DNA of 64,000 nucleotides from Xanthomonas arboricola pv. juglandis (GTDB taxonomy: Bacteria > Pseudomonadota > Gammaproteobacteria > Xanthomonadales > Xanthomonadaceae). The notes under the pieces are model-generated. The model was not told the DNA's origin, did no database searches, and saw only the letters and a list, made by a program, of their open reading frames with translations. Shown here piece after piece: positions 34,135-42,461 of this stretch (the first letter of the stretch is position 1; each line of letters starts with the position of its first letter). Both the position numbers and the translations under genes were made by a program. The DNA is taken from NCBI RefSeq assembly GCF_001013475.1, contig NZ_JZEF01000004.1, positions 1 to 64,000 of the forward strand, written 5' to 3'.

Positions 34135-35543
34135 GGCGAGCCAATCGGTGCGATGCGTTGGATGCGGGTGATGTGGTCGACGAACGGTGTGCCGTCGTTG
34201 GCGAGCAGTGGCAGCAGCGGCGTCACCGACACACCGTTCAAGCGCGCGCGCTGCACGTTGCCGGCTGCGTCGCGATAACTGGCGCCGGCCACATCATGGA
34301 TCACCCATGGCGCGCCGTGCTCGTGTCCAATCACCAGCATCACATGACCGGGGATATAGATCAGGTCGCCGACCTGCAGCCGGGCAAGTTGTTGCAGGCG
34401 CTGCGGCAGTGCGGCCTGCGCCTGGAACGGAACGCTCAGCAGTGCCGGGCTGCGTGCCTGATCGCCGGTATTGCGCGGCAATGCGATGCCCAGGCTGCGA
34501 TACACATCCAGCACGAAACCGCTGCAGTCGCGCGCACCGTAATCGTTGCCCCAGCCATAGCGTTCGCCGAGAAATTTGAACGCCTGCTGCAACAACGCTG
34601 CAGGCGTGGCCGGCAGCGGGCCTACGCGCACGTCGGCACTGCGCGGGATCAGTGCCGGCACCAGCTGCAAGCGACCATCGCTGTTGCGCAGCGGCAGCTG
34701 CACGACACGGGCAGCCTGCGGCAACTGCCCGTTGACCGGCTGCTGCGGCGGCCAGTCGCGAAGCAGCGGCACGCTGGTGCCCATGTCCAGCGCCAGTGCG
34801 GAGATGGCGGGTACCTCCGGGGTGTAGGCGCTTTGCACGCGTGCCCCGGTGACCACCAGCCGTGGGCGGCGTTGTGCATAGTCCAGCACCTCCTCACGCG
34901 TGCCCACGGCAAGCCGGTCGGCAGCGATCCAGGCCGCATAGTTGGCCGCAAGCACAAAGTGCCATGCACCATCGGCGCTGGTGTGCAGCACCGCCACCGG
35001 TGTGCCGGGGTAGAGCGCCGATTCCTGGAAGCGGTCGATATCGTGGTCGTCGGTGGTGCTGAACACGCGTTGTGCGGTGGGGAAGGTGCGCAGAGCCGCG
35101 CGCTGCACCACCAGTGCGAACCGTGGCGTGACCTGTGCGGGCAGTGCATCCAGTGCCAGGGCGTGGCGCAGCGTCGCAAGGCGCGAGGCATCGATGCTGC
35201 GACCTTCGCTGTCGTATAACGCACGCGTCGGCATGGCCGACAGTGTTTCGATGCGCGCGCGCACCTCGGCCGCCGGCAGCACCTCGGCCAGCTGCGACAG
35301 GTCGTGCATGGAGCCATCGTCACGCAGCAAACGCGCATTGAAGCCGGCGATCTGTGCGGCAGTCATGTGCAGCGTCTGCGTGTTGCCAGCGCGCTGGATC
35401 CAGTAGTCGGCGGTCAGCTGCGCATCGCTGGCCGCCAACGGTGCCGTGTGCGGTATCGGGCTGGCAGGCGTTGCCGCAGCGGCAACGCAGGACAGTCCAG
35501 TGACCAGCAGCAACAACGTCAGCAGGCGGCGCGACAGTGGCAT
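34131..35543 (-). CDS. Exported NlpC/P60-family cysteine peptidase with SH3-type domains
   Basis: A 470-residue protein with a signal peptide (MPLSRRLLTLLLLVTGLSCV, cleavage after AAAA near residue 26). Two bacterial SH3-like regions (about residues 120-310) precede a C-terminal NlpC/P60 domain with Cys340 in GARDCSGFVLDV and His400 in IYIPGHVMLV. Such enzymes (YkfC type) cut the gamma-D-Glu-diaminopimelate bond in murein peptides, releasing L-Ala-D-Glu for the epimerase encoded next. The start is the ATG opening the signal sequence; the frame upstream is not coding. Confidence 0.9.
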   Translation of the reverse strand: MPLSRRLLTLLLLVTGLSCVAAAATPASPIPHTAPLAASDAQLTADYWIQRAGNTQTLHMTAAQIAGFNARLLRDDGSMHDLSQLAEVLPAAEVRARIETLSAMPTRALYDSEGRSIDASRLATLRHALALDALPAQVTPRFALVVQRAALRTFPTAQRVFSTTDDHDIDRFQESALYPGTPVAVLHTSADGAWHFVLAANYAAWIAADRLAVGTREEVLDYAQRRPRLVVTGARVQSAYTPEVPAISALALDMGTSVPLLRDWPPQQPVNGQLPQAARVVQLPLRNSDGRLQLVPALIPRSADVRVGPLPATPAALLQQAFKFLGERYGWGNDYGARDCSGFVLDVYRSLGIALPRNTGDQARSPALLSVPFQAQAALPQRLQQLARLQVGDLIYIPGHVMLVIGHEHGAPWVIHDVAGASYRDAAGNVQRARLNGVSVTPLLPLLANDGTPFVDHITRIQRIAPIGSP

Positions 35544-35854
35544 GAAAAGGGCTCTTAATGGATGCAGCGACTGGCGAGGCTTTTTACAGGCAATCACGAC
35601 CGCAGGCGCGCGGACCTGCGCAGACCGCGCCGGCTTGTAGTGTACGCATGCGCAAGTATCGCCGGTGCGTGTCGCATGGCGCAGCGGCGCCGTAAGGTCT
35701 GTCGGTCTCTGCACACGTGCAGTCTGTCTGCCACCGGCCGCAGCCGCGTGCTGCACGCCATCGCCCCGCACGGCAGATAATGGGCGCATCGCCTGCGCGG
35801 CCCATCAGGGTGCTGGTACAGCGCAAGCCCTAGCCGTTTTGCCAGGAGAATCCG

Positions 35855-36661
35855 ATGTCATCTGCTCCCACGCTGTCGCCATCGTCCTGGCTCCGCGCCG
35901 CGCTGTGCCTGGTGGTGCTGTCACTGGGGGCGTGCGCGCATGCGCCGCAGCGCAACCCGCTGGCCCAGTGGGTGCCCTCGCCCAACTACGACGCGCGGCG
36001 GCCGATCCTGATCGTGCTGCACTTCACCGACCAGCAATCGGTGCCGCAGAGCCTGGGCACGCTGCGCGGGCGCAATAGCGGCGGCCGGGTCAGTGCGCAC
36101 TATCTGATCGGCGAGGATGGCGCGCGCTATCAACTGGTCAGCGACGACCAGCGCGCCTGGCATGGCGGCGCCGGGCGATGGGGCACCATCACCGACATCA
36201 ATTCCGCCTCGATCGGCATCGAACTGGACAACGACGGCAGCGAGCCGTTCGCGCCCGCCCAGATCGACAGCCTGCTGGTGCTGCTGGACGACCTGTGCAC
36301 CCGTCTGCGCATTCCGCGCACGCAGATCGTCGGGCATGAAGACGTGGCCCCGACCCGCAAGAACGATCCCGGCCCGCTGTTTCCGTGGAAGCGCCTGGCC
36401 GACGCCGGCTTCGGCCGCTGGCCTGCCGCCGATGCCCCCGCCGCGCCGGCAGGCTTCGATCCCTGGCAGGCGCTGGCCCTGCTCGGCTACAGCCTCGACG
36501 ATCCCGCCGCCACGCTACAGGCATTTCATCATCACTACCGCGGCAGCGACGCCCGCACGCTGGATGCCGAGGATTTGCGCATCCTGCATGCGTTGACCGG
36601 GTCGCTGCGACCACTCAGCGTGCCAGTTACGGCCAAGCAGCTTGAGAGCGAAGGCTCATAA
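35855..36661 (+). CDS. Lipoprotein N-acetylmuramoyl-L-alanine amidase (AmiD-like)
   Basis: A 268-residue amidase_2 protein with a lipoprotein signal ending LGAC. The zinc ligands are His56 (IVLHFTDQQS), His161 (IVGHEDVAPTRKND) and Asp171; the intervening SAHYLIGEDG and WHGGAGRW are typical of the AmpD/AmiD fold. After residue 200 a short helical peptidoglycan-binding-like domain follows (DPWQALALLGYSLDDP). It should cut the MurNAc-L-Ala bond of muropeptides in the periplasm. CAGGAGAATCCG precedes the ATG. It is divergent from the NlpC/P60 gene. Confidence 0.92.
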   Translation: MSSAPTLSPSSWLRAALCLVVLSLGACAHAPQRNPLAQWVPSPNYDARRPILIVLHFTDQQSVPQSLGTLRGRNSGGRVSAHYLIGEDGARYQLVSDDQRAWHGGAGRWGTITDINSASIGIELDNDGSEPFAPAQIDSLLVLLDDLCTRLRIPRTQIVGHEDVAPTRKNDPGPLFPWKRLADAGFGRWPAADAPAAPAGFDPWQALALLGYSLDDPAATLQAFHHHYRGSDARTLDAEDLRILHALTGSLRPLSVPVTAKQLESEGS

Positions 36662-36759
36662 GTGCATCGTGGTCGCGTTCGCCTGCGCCATCCTGGCGAC
36701 CCGATTCGGGCGTGATGCCTGATGTGCAATGTCCCCATTGATTACAAGGGAAAAAAACG

Positions 36760-37506
36760 ATGAGGCAAATCAGGTCGATACGGACATTGCGTCGGCGGGT
36801 TCGGGGAGCGGTCTGTCATGCACTGCTGTCGATCGCGGTGGTGCCGTTGGTTGCCGCAGCTGCCGAGGTGCATGTCTCTTCGGCAACAACCGCCGCACAA
36901 GCCGGTCTGGTCAATGTGCAGGGCCTTGCGCCGGAGATTGCGGTGGACATGCGTTATGCGGGCAGCAACAACTTCACCGGGCGCGTGGTGCCGGGGTATG
37001 AGGCGCCCACGTGCTATTTGTTGCGTCCGGCAGCGGAGGCGCTGGCGCGGGTGGCGCGGTCGCTCAAGGCCCAGGGATATCGACTGCAGGTGTTCGACTG
37101 CTACCGGCCGGTGCGCGCGGTGCAGGCGTTCGTGGCCTGGGCTGCGGATCTGCAGGATCAGTCGACCAAGGCGCAGTACTACCCGCGTGTGGATAAGCGC
37201 GCGCTGTTGGGCGACTACATTGCCGAGACTTCGGGGCATAGCCGTGGCGCAACGCTGGACCTGGGCTTGCTCGATTGCCGGCAGGGCCCGTGCCAGCCGG
37301 TGGCGATGGGCACTCACTTCGATTTCTTCGATGCGCGTGCGCATACCGATGCGCGCGACATCAGTCCTGCCCAGCGTGCCCACCGCCAGCAGCTGTTGCG
37401 TGCCATGGCGGCGGAGGGATTTGCCAACTATCCGATGGAGTGGTGGCATTTCACCTTCCGCCCCGAGCCAATGCCGGATACCGCGTTCGATGTGCCGGTC
37501 AACTGA
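36760..37506 (+). CDS. D-alanyl-D-alanine dipeptidase (VanX/DdpX, M15D)
   Basis: A 248-residue exported zinc peptidase with an N-terminal signal ending near VAAAAE (about residue 30). The metal ligands are visible as H160 and D167 in SGHSRGATLDL and H230 in EWWH, with E227 the catalytic base. QGLAPEIAVDMRYAGSNNFTG near residue 50 is the family substrate region. Homologues hydrolyse D-Ala-D-Ala, for recycling in DdpX or for vancomycin resistance in VanX. With no vanA or vanH nearby, a wall-turnover role is more likely. Confidence 0.92.
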   Translation: MRQIRSIRTLRRRVRGAVCHALLSIAVVPLVAAAAEVHVSSATTAAQAGLVNVQGLAPEIAVDMRYAGSNNFTGRVVPGYEAPTCYLLRPAAEALARVARSLKAQGYRLQVFDCYRPVRAVQAFVAWAADLQDQSTKAQYYPRVDKRALLGDYIAETSGHSRGATLDLGLLDCRQGPCQPVAMGTHFDFFDARAHTDARDISPAQRAHRQQLLRAMAAEGFANYPMEWWHFTFRPEPMPDTAFDVPVN

Positions 37507-37586
37507 GCGACTGCGCCGCAGGCGGTGACTCCGGCCGCCGTGCTGTCCATGTTGTGCATCACCCCAGGCTGCTGCAAGGAATTGTC

Positions 37587-37784
37587 ATGTCCGACCCGGA
37601 ACGCTTTATCGATATCGCCTGCCCGTATTGCGGGGAGTGGATCACCCTGACGCTGGATCTGACCGGCGGCGACCAGCATTACATCGAAGATTGTCAGGTG
37701 TGCTGCAAGCCGATCTCGGTCAGCGTGCAATGGGATGAAGAAGGCGAGGCGCAGGTGAGTGCGCGCGGGCAGGACGATGCGTGA
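37587..37784 (+). CDS. CPXCG-motif cysteine-rich zinc-ribbon protein
   Basis: A 65-residue protein with CPYCG near residue 12 and CQVCC near residue 36, the two cysteine pairs of the PF14255 family. The protein ends in an acidic tail. The function is unknown, probably a small zinc-binding domain. AAGGAATTGTC precedes the ATG. It follows the dipeptidase gene by 80 bp in the same direction. Confidence 0.88.
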   Translation: MSDPERFIDIACPYCGEWITLTLDLTGGDQHYIEDCQVCCKPISVSVQWDEEGEAQVSARGQDDA

Positions 37785-37921
37785 GCGCGGCGCGCCGCAG
37801 CATCGGGCACTCGTAGCGCTAGGCCGATCCTCATTCGCGTAAGCGCCTGCGCTTGCGGCCCCGGCCGGGATCCGTCACCCGCAACCGCTAGACTGGTGCG
37901 CCTGCTGCCTGGATCGTCACG

Positions 37922-38299
37922 ATGAATCTGCCCCTGCACTTCGGTCTGCTCGGTTCGCTGGAGGCTGGCCTGATCGCGTTGGTGCTGGGTGTGCTGGTCT
38001 TCGCCGGGGTCGAGCACATCGGCCGGCGTCTGCACTTCACCCATGGGCACACGCTGGGTATTGCCTGTCTGCTCGCGGTCGTCATTGGCGGCGGCTACGA
38101 CATCTGGAATCTCGTCTACACCAGCATCGTGCGGCTGGAGTCGCCGCTGTACGCGCGCCTGGCATTGGCCAAGATCCACGATCCCAACGAATTGGGATCG
38201 CGGGTGATCCTGGAAGTGGCCGGGGCGATCGCCGGTGTGGTGGTGGGTTGGAAACTGTTCAGCTCCGGAAGCTGGGATGACGAGGCACCGAATGCGTAA
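37922..38299 (+). CDS. Small hypothetical membrane protein
   Basis: A 125-residue protein with three predicted helices (about residues 12-33, 45-65 and 92-112), separated by loops with GRRLHFTHGHT and RLALAKIHDPNELGSR. I do not recognise the family. Composition is like that of its neighbours. The gene stands alone between short gaps. Confidence 0.7.
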   Translation: MNLPLHFGLLGSLEAGLIALVLGVLVFAGVEHIGRRLHFTHGHTLGIACLLAVVIGGGYDIWNLVYTSIVRLESPLYARLALAKIHDPNELGSRVILEVAGAIAGVVVGWKLFSSGSWDDEAPNA

Positions 38300-38523
38300 A
38301 TTTACGTTATGAAATGCGGCACGGTTCGCATATTTCGACGCATTGAATGAGCTGCTTCTGTTTGGCTCACCGATGTCTAACAGATGGCTAGGCGCAAACG
38401 TCCGACGCGTGGTTAAGAGGATGTTTTGCGCGAAATTGCGGCGGGTTTTGCGTTCATTCGCGCTGGGTAAGGTGGGGCCATGTGCGGCGACACCGCGCAT
38501 TCCCAAGCCAAGGAGACCACCCA

Positions 38524-38886
38524 ATGAAGAATCGCAACCGCACCTCGCTGCTCGCCGCCACCGCCGCTCTTGCCGCCGCTCTGGCGCTGCCGGCCATGGC
38601 GCAGAGTACGCAGCAGGATGCCGCCGCGACGTCGGCCCAGTCGGGAAGCTCTGCCACCACTGCGGCACAGCCTGCGCAGTCCGGCGGCGGTCAGACCTGG
38701 GCAAGCGTCGACACCGACAGCGACGGCGCCATCAGCACACAGGAAGCCCAGGTCAATGCCGGGCTCGCGCAGATCTTCAATGACGCCGATTCCGACAAGA
38801 ACGGCAAGCTGACCCCGGACGAATACAAGGCGTTTGTCGCCAAGCAGCAGGGCGGCGCAGCGGGTAGTGGGTCGCAAGGCAACTGA
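38524..38886 (+). CDS. Secreted EF-hand protein 1
   Basis: A 120-residue protein with a signal peptide (about residues 1-28, ending AMA), a Ser/Gln/Ala-rich linker and two EF-hand calcium loops: DTDSDGAISTQE and DADSDKNGKLTPDE. The second loop is slightly irregular (one extra residue). The C-terminus is Gly/Gln-rich. AAGGAGACC precedes the ATG. A paralogous EF-hand gene lies 256 bp downstream. Confidence 0.85.
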   Translation: MKNRNRTSLLAATAALAAALALPAMAQSTQQDAAATSAQSGSSATTAAQPAQSGGGQTWASVDTDSDGAISTQEAQVNAGLAQIFNDADSDKNGKLTPDEYKAFVAKQQGGAAGSGSQGN

Positions 38887-39058
38887 GGTAGTAGGTCGCA
38901 CGGTAGTGAGTTCGTTTGCCGACATGTTTTTTCGACATCAGGAGGCAGCTTTCGCAATCGCAGTCGTTTGAGCAGTGTTGTCGGTTGATCCGTGGCATCG
39001 CCTTGTGGATGCTCCTGATCAGCAAGTAGCAGCATGACCACGTAACAGGATGGACACG

Positions 39059-39092
39059 CGGGAGCGATCTGTCAGGGTCGCTCCCGTTTTCT
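39059..39092 (+). terminator. Terminator after EF-hand gene 1
   Basis: A 9-bp stem (39059-39067 with 39078-39086, CGGGAGCGA/TCGCTCCCG) closes a 10-base loop and runs directly into TTTTCTTT. It separates the two EF-hand genes. Confidence 0.85.
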
Positions 39093-39141
39093 TTACGTGC
39101 GCCGCGCTAGATTTGCCCGCTCGTCCCTTCGGCACATTTTC

Positions 39142-39576
39142 ATGCTGCTGCGTATCGCCATGCTGGTCGGCCTGTCGAGTCCACTGTGGGCGCTCGCGGC
39201 GCCGCCGGAGTTGCCGCCAGCCAACCCGTCGCGTGCGACCTCCACCACAGGGACGGCAACACCGGCAATGGCGCCGTTGCCGATCGACCCACCACCGCCT
39301 GCCACCACGCCCTTGCTGCCGGCCGACGCTGCAGCGCCATCGGCTGCCAAAGGCGGTGCGGAGGCCGCACTGGCGCCGCAGGCCGGCACGTTGGCGCCAC
39401 GGACCTTCCGCAGCCTGGACAGCGACGCCGACGGCTCATTGACCGTAGCCGAAGCCGGCGCGGACCCCGTCCTGCGCGAGAATTTTGCCGGCTTCGACAG
39501 CAATGGCGATGGGCGCCTGTCGCGCGACGAATTCGCCAGCTACCAGCCCGGTCCGGGCGACGCCGCGGGGGATTGA
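39142..39576 (+). CDS. Secreted EF-hand protein 2
   Basis: From ATG 39142 the product is 144 residues: a signal peptide (MLLRIAMLVGLSSPLWALAA), a long Pro/Ala/Thr linker and a C-terminal EF-hand pair, DSDADGSLTVAE and DSNGDGRLSRDE. Both loops have the canonical Asp/Glu spacing. An upstream GTG at 39097 would add 15 residues but lies just past the terminator and before the signal peptide, so I prefer the ATG. Probably a periplasmic calcium-binding protein of unknown role. Confidence 0.82.
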   Translation: MLLRIAMLVGLSSPLWALAAPPELPPANPSRATSTTGTATPAMAPLPIDPPPPATTPLLPADAAAPSAAKGGAEAALAPQAGTLAPRTFRSLDSDADGSLTVAEAGADPVLRENFAGFDSNGDGRLSRDEFASYQPGPGDAAGD

Positions 39577-39613
39577 CCGCAGCAGCGCTCCAGTGCGCTG
39601 CTAAACTGGCACG

Positions 39614-40372
39614 ATGACCTCTTCTGCACAGCGCGACGGCCAGGCGATCCAACTGGTCGGCTTCGACGGCGACGATACCCTCTGGAAAAGCGAGGACTAT
39701 TACCGCACTGCCGAAGCGGATTTCGAAGCGATCCTGGCCGATTACCTGGATCTGGGCGATACCCGCATGCAGCAGCACCTGCTGGCGGTGGAGCGGCGCA
39801 ATCTCAAGGTATTCGGCTACGGCGCTAAGGGCATGACGCTGTCGATGATCGAGACGGCCATCGAACTGACGCAGGCGCGCATCGCCGCACGCGATATCCA
39901 GCGCATCGTCGAGATCGGCCGCGCCACGCTGCAGCACCCGGTGGAGGTGATTGCCGGCGTGCGCGAGGCGGTCAGCGCAATTGCCGCCGACTATGCGGTG
40001 GTGCTGATCACCAAGGGCGACCTGTTCCATCAGGAGCAGAAGATCGAGCAATCCGGTCTGGCCGATCTGTTTCCGCGCGTGGAGGTGGTGTCCGAAAAGG
40101 ATCCCCAGACCTATGCGCGCGTGCTGGCCGAGTTCGACCTGCCGGCGCAGCGCTTTGTGATGATCGGCAATTCCTTGCGCTCGGACGTGGAGCCGGTGCT
40201 GGCCATCGGCGGCTGGGGGATCTACACCCCGTACGCGGTGACCTGGGCGCACGAGCAGGAGCATGGCGTGTCTGCCGACGAGCCGCGCATGCGCGAAGTG
40301 CCCGACGCCGCCGGCTGGCCGGCGGCAGTGCATGCGCTGGATGCAGTGGCCCGGCAGCACGCGCTAAGCTGA
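39614..40372 (+). CDS. HAD-family hydrolase
   Basis: A 252-residue protein with haloacid dehalogenase motifs: motif I FDGDDTLW (catalytic Asp with the second Asp two residues on), motif II around VVLITKGD, motif III lysine in EVVSEKDPQTY and motif IV MIGNSLRSDVEP. The helical cap lies between motifs I and II. The substrate is probably a small phosphorylated metabolite; it cannot be named from sequence. It lies 37 bp downstream of EF-hand gene 2. Confidence 0.88.
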   Translation: MTSSAQRDGQAIQLVGFDGDDTLWKSEDYYRTAEADFEAILADYLDLGDTRMQQHLLAVERRNLKVFGYGAKGMTLSMIETAIELTQARIAARDIQRIVEIGRATLQHPVEVIAGVREAVSAIAADYAVVLITKGDLFHQEQKIEQSGLADLFPRVEVVSEKDPQTYARVLAEFDLPAQRFVMIGNSLRSDVEPVLAIGGWGIYTPYAVTWAHEQEHGVSADEPRMREVPDAAGWPAAVHALDAVARQHALS

Positions 40373-40484
40373 CTTCCGTCGCGGCCAGCGCCGCGACCTG
40401 GATCTGCCGGCGCAACCGGCGGCGCCCAGCAACAGGACGTTTCCGGTCAGGCGTGAATGCCTGGCCGACTAGGAGGGATCACCG

Positions 40485-41072
40485 ATGCGCATGTTGTCGT
40501 TTACCTGCCGTGTCAGCCTGGCCGCATTGCTGGGTCTGTCAGGCGGCGCGCCGTCGCTAGCGGCTGCCGAGCTCGAAGAAGAAGTCATCAACCCGAGCGA
40601 AGTGATCTTTCGCGACGGTCAGCCTTACTACGACGATGGCGGCAACTATGTCCGCCTGCGTACGCGTCGGGACGCGGGGGAGCTGGTGTATTTCCGCATG
40701 GTGCGCTTCGACCGCGAGCAGGGTTATGTGGATGCCCAGGGCCAGAGTGTTGCGACCTTGCAGACCCGGCCGGACCGGCGTGAGCGCAGCAGCGTGTTTG
40801 CTGCCGACGGGTATTCGGGCGAGCGCTACGGCCCCTATGGCGGCGACGCCCGCGGATACCTCGGGTATGGCGCCGGGCTGCGGCTGGGCGCGTCGCGCAA
40901 CCGCCCCTACGGCCAGATCTATTACGGCAATGGTCTGTATGGCCCGGACCCTTATAGCAGCCCGCACAATCGCGATGCGCGGCAGCGTTACATCGGCCCG
41001 GGCTATGTGGGTGCCTGCGATCTCAGCGGCTGCCGCGAAGTGCACTACGGCGGTTTTTACGATCTGCGCTGA
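40485..41072 (+). CDS. Secreted Tyr/Gly-rich hypothetical protein
   Basis: A 195-residue protein with a signal peptide ending near SLAAA (residue 28). The middle part (VIFRDGQPYYDDGGNYVRLR, VYFRMVRFDREQGYVDAQG) looks like a small beta domain. Residues 105-170 are unusually rich in Tyr, Gly and Arg (GYGAGLRLGASRNRPYGQIYYGNGLYG). Two cysteines near the end (ACDLSGCREV) may pair. TAGGAGGGATCACCG precedes the ATG. Family not recognised. Confidence 0.75.
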   Translation: MRMLSFTCRVSLAALLGLSGGAPSLAAAELEEEVINPSEVIFRDGQPYYDDGGNYVRLRTRRDAGELVYFRMVRFDREQGYVDAQGQSVATLQTRPDRRERSSVFAADGYSGERYGPYGGDARGYLGYGAGLRLGASRNRPYGQIYYGNGLYGPDPYSSPHNRDARQRYIGPGYVGACDLSGCREVHYGGFYDLR

Positions 41073-41250
41073 GCGCGGCCGGCGCCGCTGTGCGCGCGCC
41101 AGACATGCGAATGCTCGTGGCGGTCCGGCGTCATGCATCCGTTCCGACTCGGGGCATCCCACGCGGCTGGCGCGCTGACCGCGCGCCACCTGTGTCGGTG
41201 GTGGAAGCGCTCGGCCTGACAGCGACGCGGGCATGCGGCATCATCGGCGC

Positions 41251-41856
41251 ATGCCTTCACTGTTCATCTCGCCGTTGCGATCCCTGCCGCTGCTGAGTGC
41301 GCTGCTGCTGCCGATGCTGGCAGTTGCGCAGACGTCGCCTGCGCCGGCATCCGCGCCTGCCGCTGCGGCACCGGCTGCTGCGCCGGCAGTGACGCCGGGC
41401 ACCGGCGATGCCTGGGTGGACCAGCATCTGGCCGACATGGGCAGCTACGCGCAGCGCTACCCGGACAGTTTCATCGGCGAAGTTGCGCGCTACACCGGCA
41501 CCCCGCGCGGTTATGTGCAGGCATTGTTGCAGGTGCATGGCTGGCACGCCGGCGACATCTATTTCGCCTGTTTCTGGGCGCAGACGCTGCAGTTGTCCTG
41601 CCGCGACACGGTACGCGCCTACAGCCGTGACCATCATGACGGCTGGGAGGGCGTGATCACGCGGCTGTCGGTCACGCCGGAGACCGTGCATCTGCGCGCG
41701 CTGCGGCACGCCATCGTCGCCAGTTACGACCGCTGGGAACGTCCGATCACCCTGGACGCGCTGCTGCGACGCCAGCTCGGCGATCACGCGCAACGGCTGG
41801 AAGCCGCGCGCCAGGCCAGCGAGGCGGCCGAGGCAGCGGCGCAGGCCGGGCTTTAA
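41251..41856 (+). CDS. Exported hypothetical protein with Ala/Pro linker
   Basis: From ATG 41251 a 201-residue protein with signal peptide (LPLLSALLLPMLAVAQ), an Ala/Pro-rich spacer and a domain of about 130 residues beginning DAWVDQHLADMGSYAQRYPDSFIGEVARYTG. Two cysteines (YFACFWAQTLQLSC) may form a disulfide. Another in-frame ATG at 41233 adds six residues. No family recognised; it looks periplasmic. Confidence 0.7.
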   Translation: MPSLFISPLRSLPLLSALLLPMLAVAQTSPAPASAPAAAAPAAAPAVTPGTGDAWVDQHLADMGSYAQRYPDSFIGEVARYTGTPRGYVQALLQVHGWHAGDIYFACFWAQTLQLSCRDTVRAYSRDHHDGWEGVITRLSVTPETVHLRALRHAIVASYDRWERPITLDALLRRQLGDHAQRLEAARQASEAAEAAAQAGL

Positions 41857-42461
41857 AGTGGCTGGCAAACCGGCGGCGTAGCCACCCGGCGGGTGTGGCG
41901 GTACTAGGAACCGGCGTGTACCACTCGCACGCTGCGTTTCCTGCGCGCCGTCCAAGCAGATCCGGTGGCTGCCGGCTCAAGGTGGTGTCGGCTACCGGTG
42001 CGGCAGCGTGCTATTCGGCGTCAACTCGCTGCAGGTAGTGGCACCGGAGCCGTGCCAGCCGTTCGATGCGCGCCAGGTCGGCCTGAGCCTGGGCGGGGCT
42101 GGCGGCCTCTCTCGCTTGTTGGCCATCCTCGGAGCGACCCACAAGATGACTGCGCTCCCGGCCGCACGGGCGCAGTCGGCTTAGGACCGACATGGACCAC
42201 GCCGTGCGCTACGGTTCCGAGCTTGCCCACCATCCGCATCCAGCGGACGACTGCTCGCCACGGATCGCCAGCCGCCACTCGATGCGTTTTACGCCTGGTG
42301 GGAACCCGCACAGTGGCAAGCCGTGAGGTGATCGATCGGCTGCGCGGCTGTCTGCGCGCCAACACAGGCGTCGGCATGCTGCCGTGCAGCTGGCCGCCGC
42401 AGGGTGCGGTCGGCGAGAATGCTGCAACGCCGGCGTTGGCCGGCTCTGCCAAGACCAGCCC
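41857..42461. other. 605-bp region without a supported gene
   Basis: I see no gene I would defend here. A 60-codon reverse frame at 42011-42193 ends in QAQADLARIERLARLRCHYL, which is plausible protein sequence and might be the tail of a lost gene. A + strand stretch near 42260-42330 reads RQPPLDAFYAWWEPAQWQAV and also looks coding but lacks a start and is out of frame with anything. Together they suggest gene decay. Confidence 0.4.
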
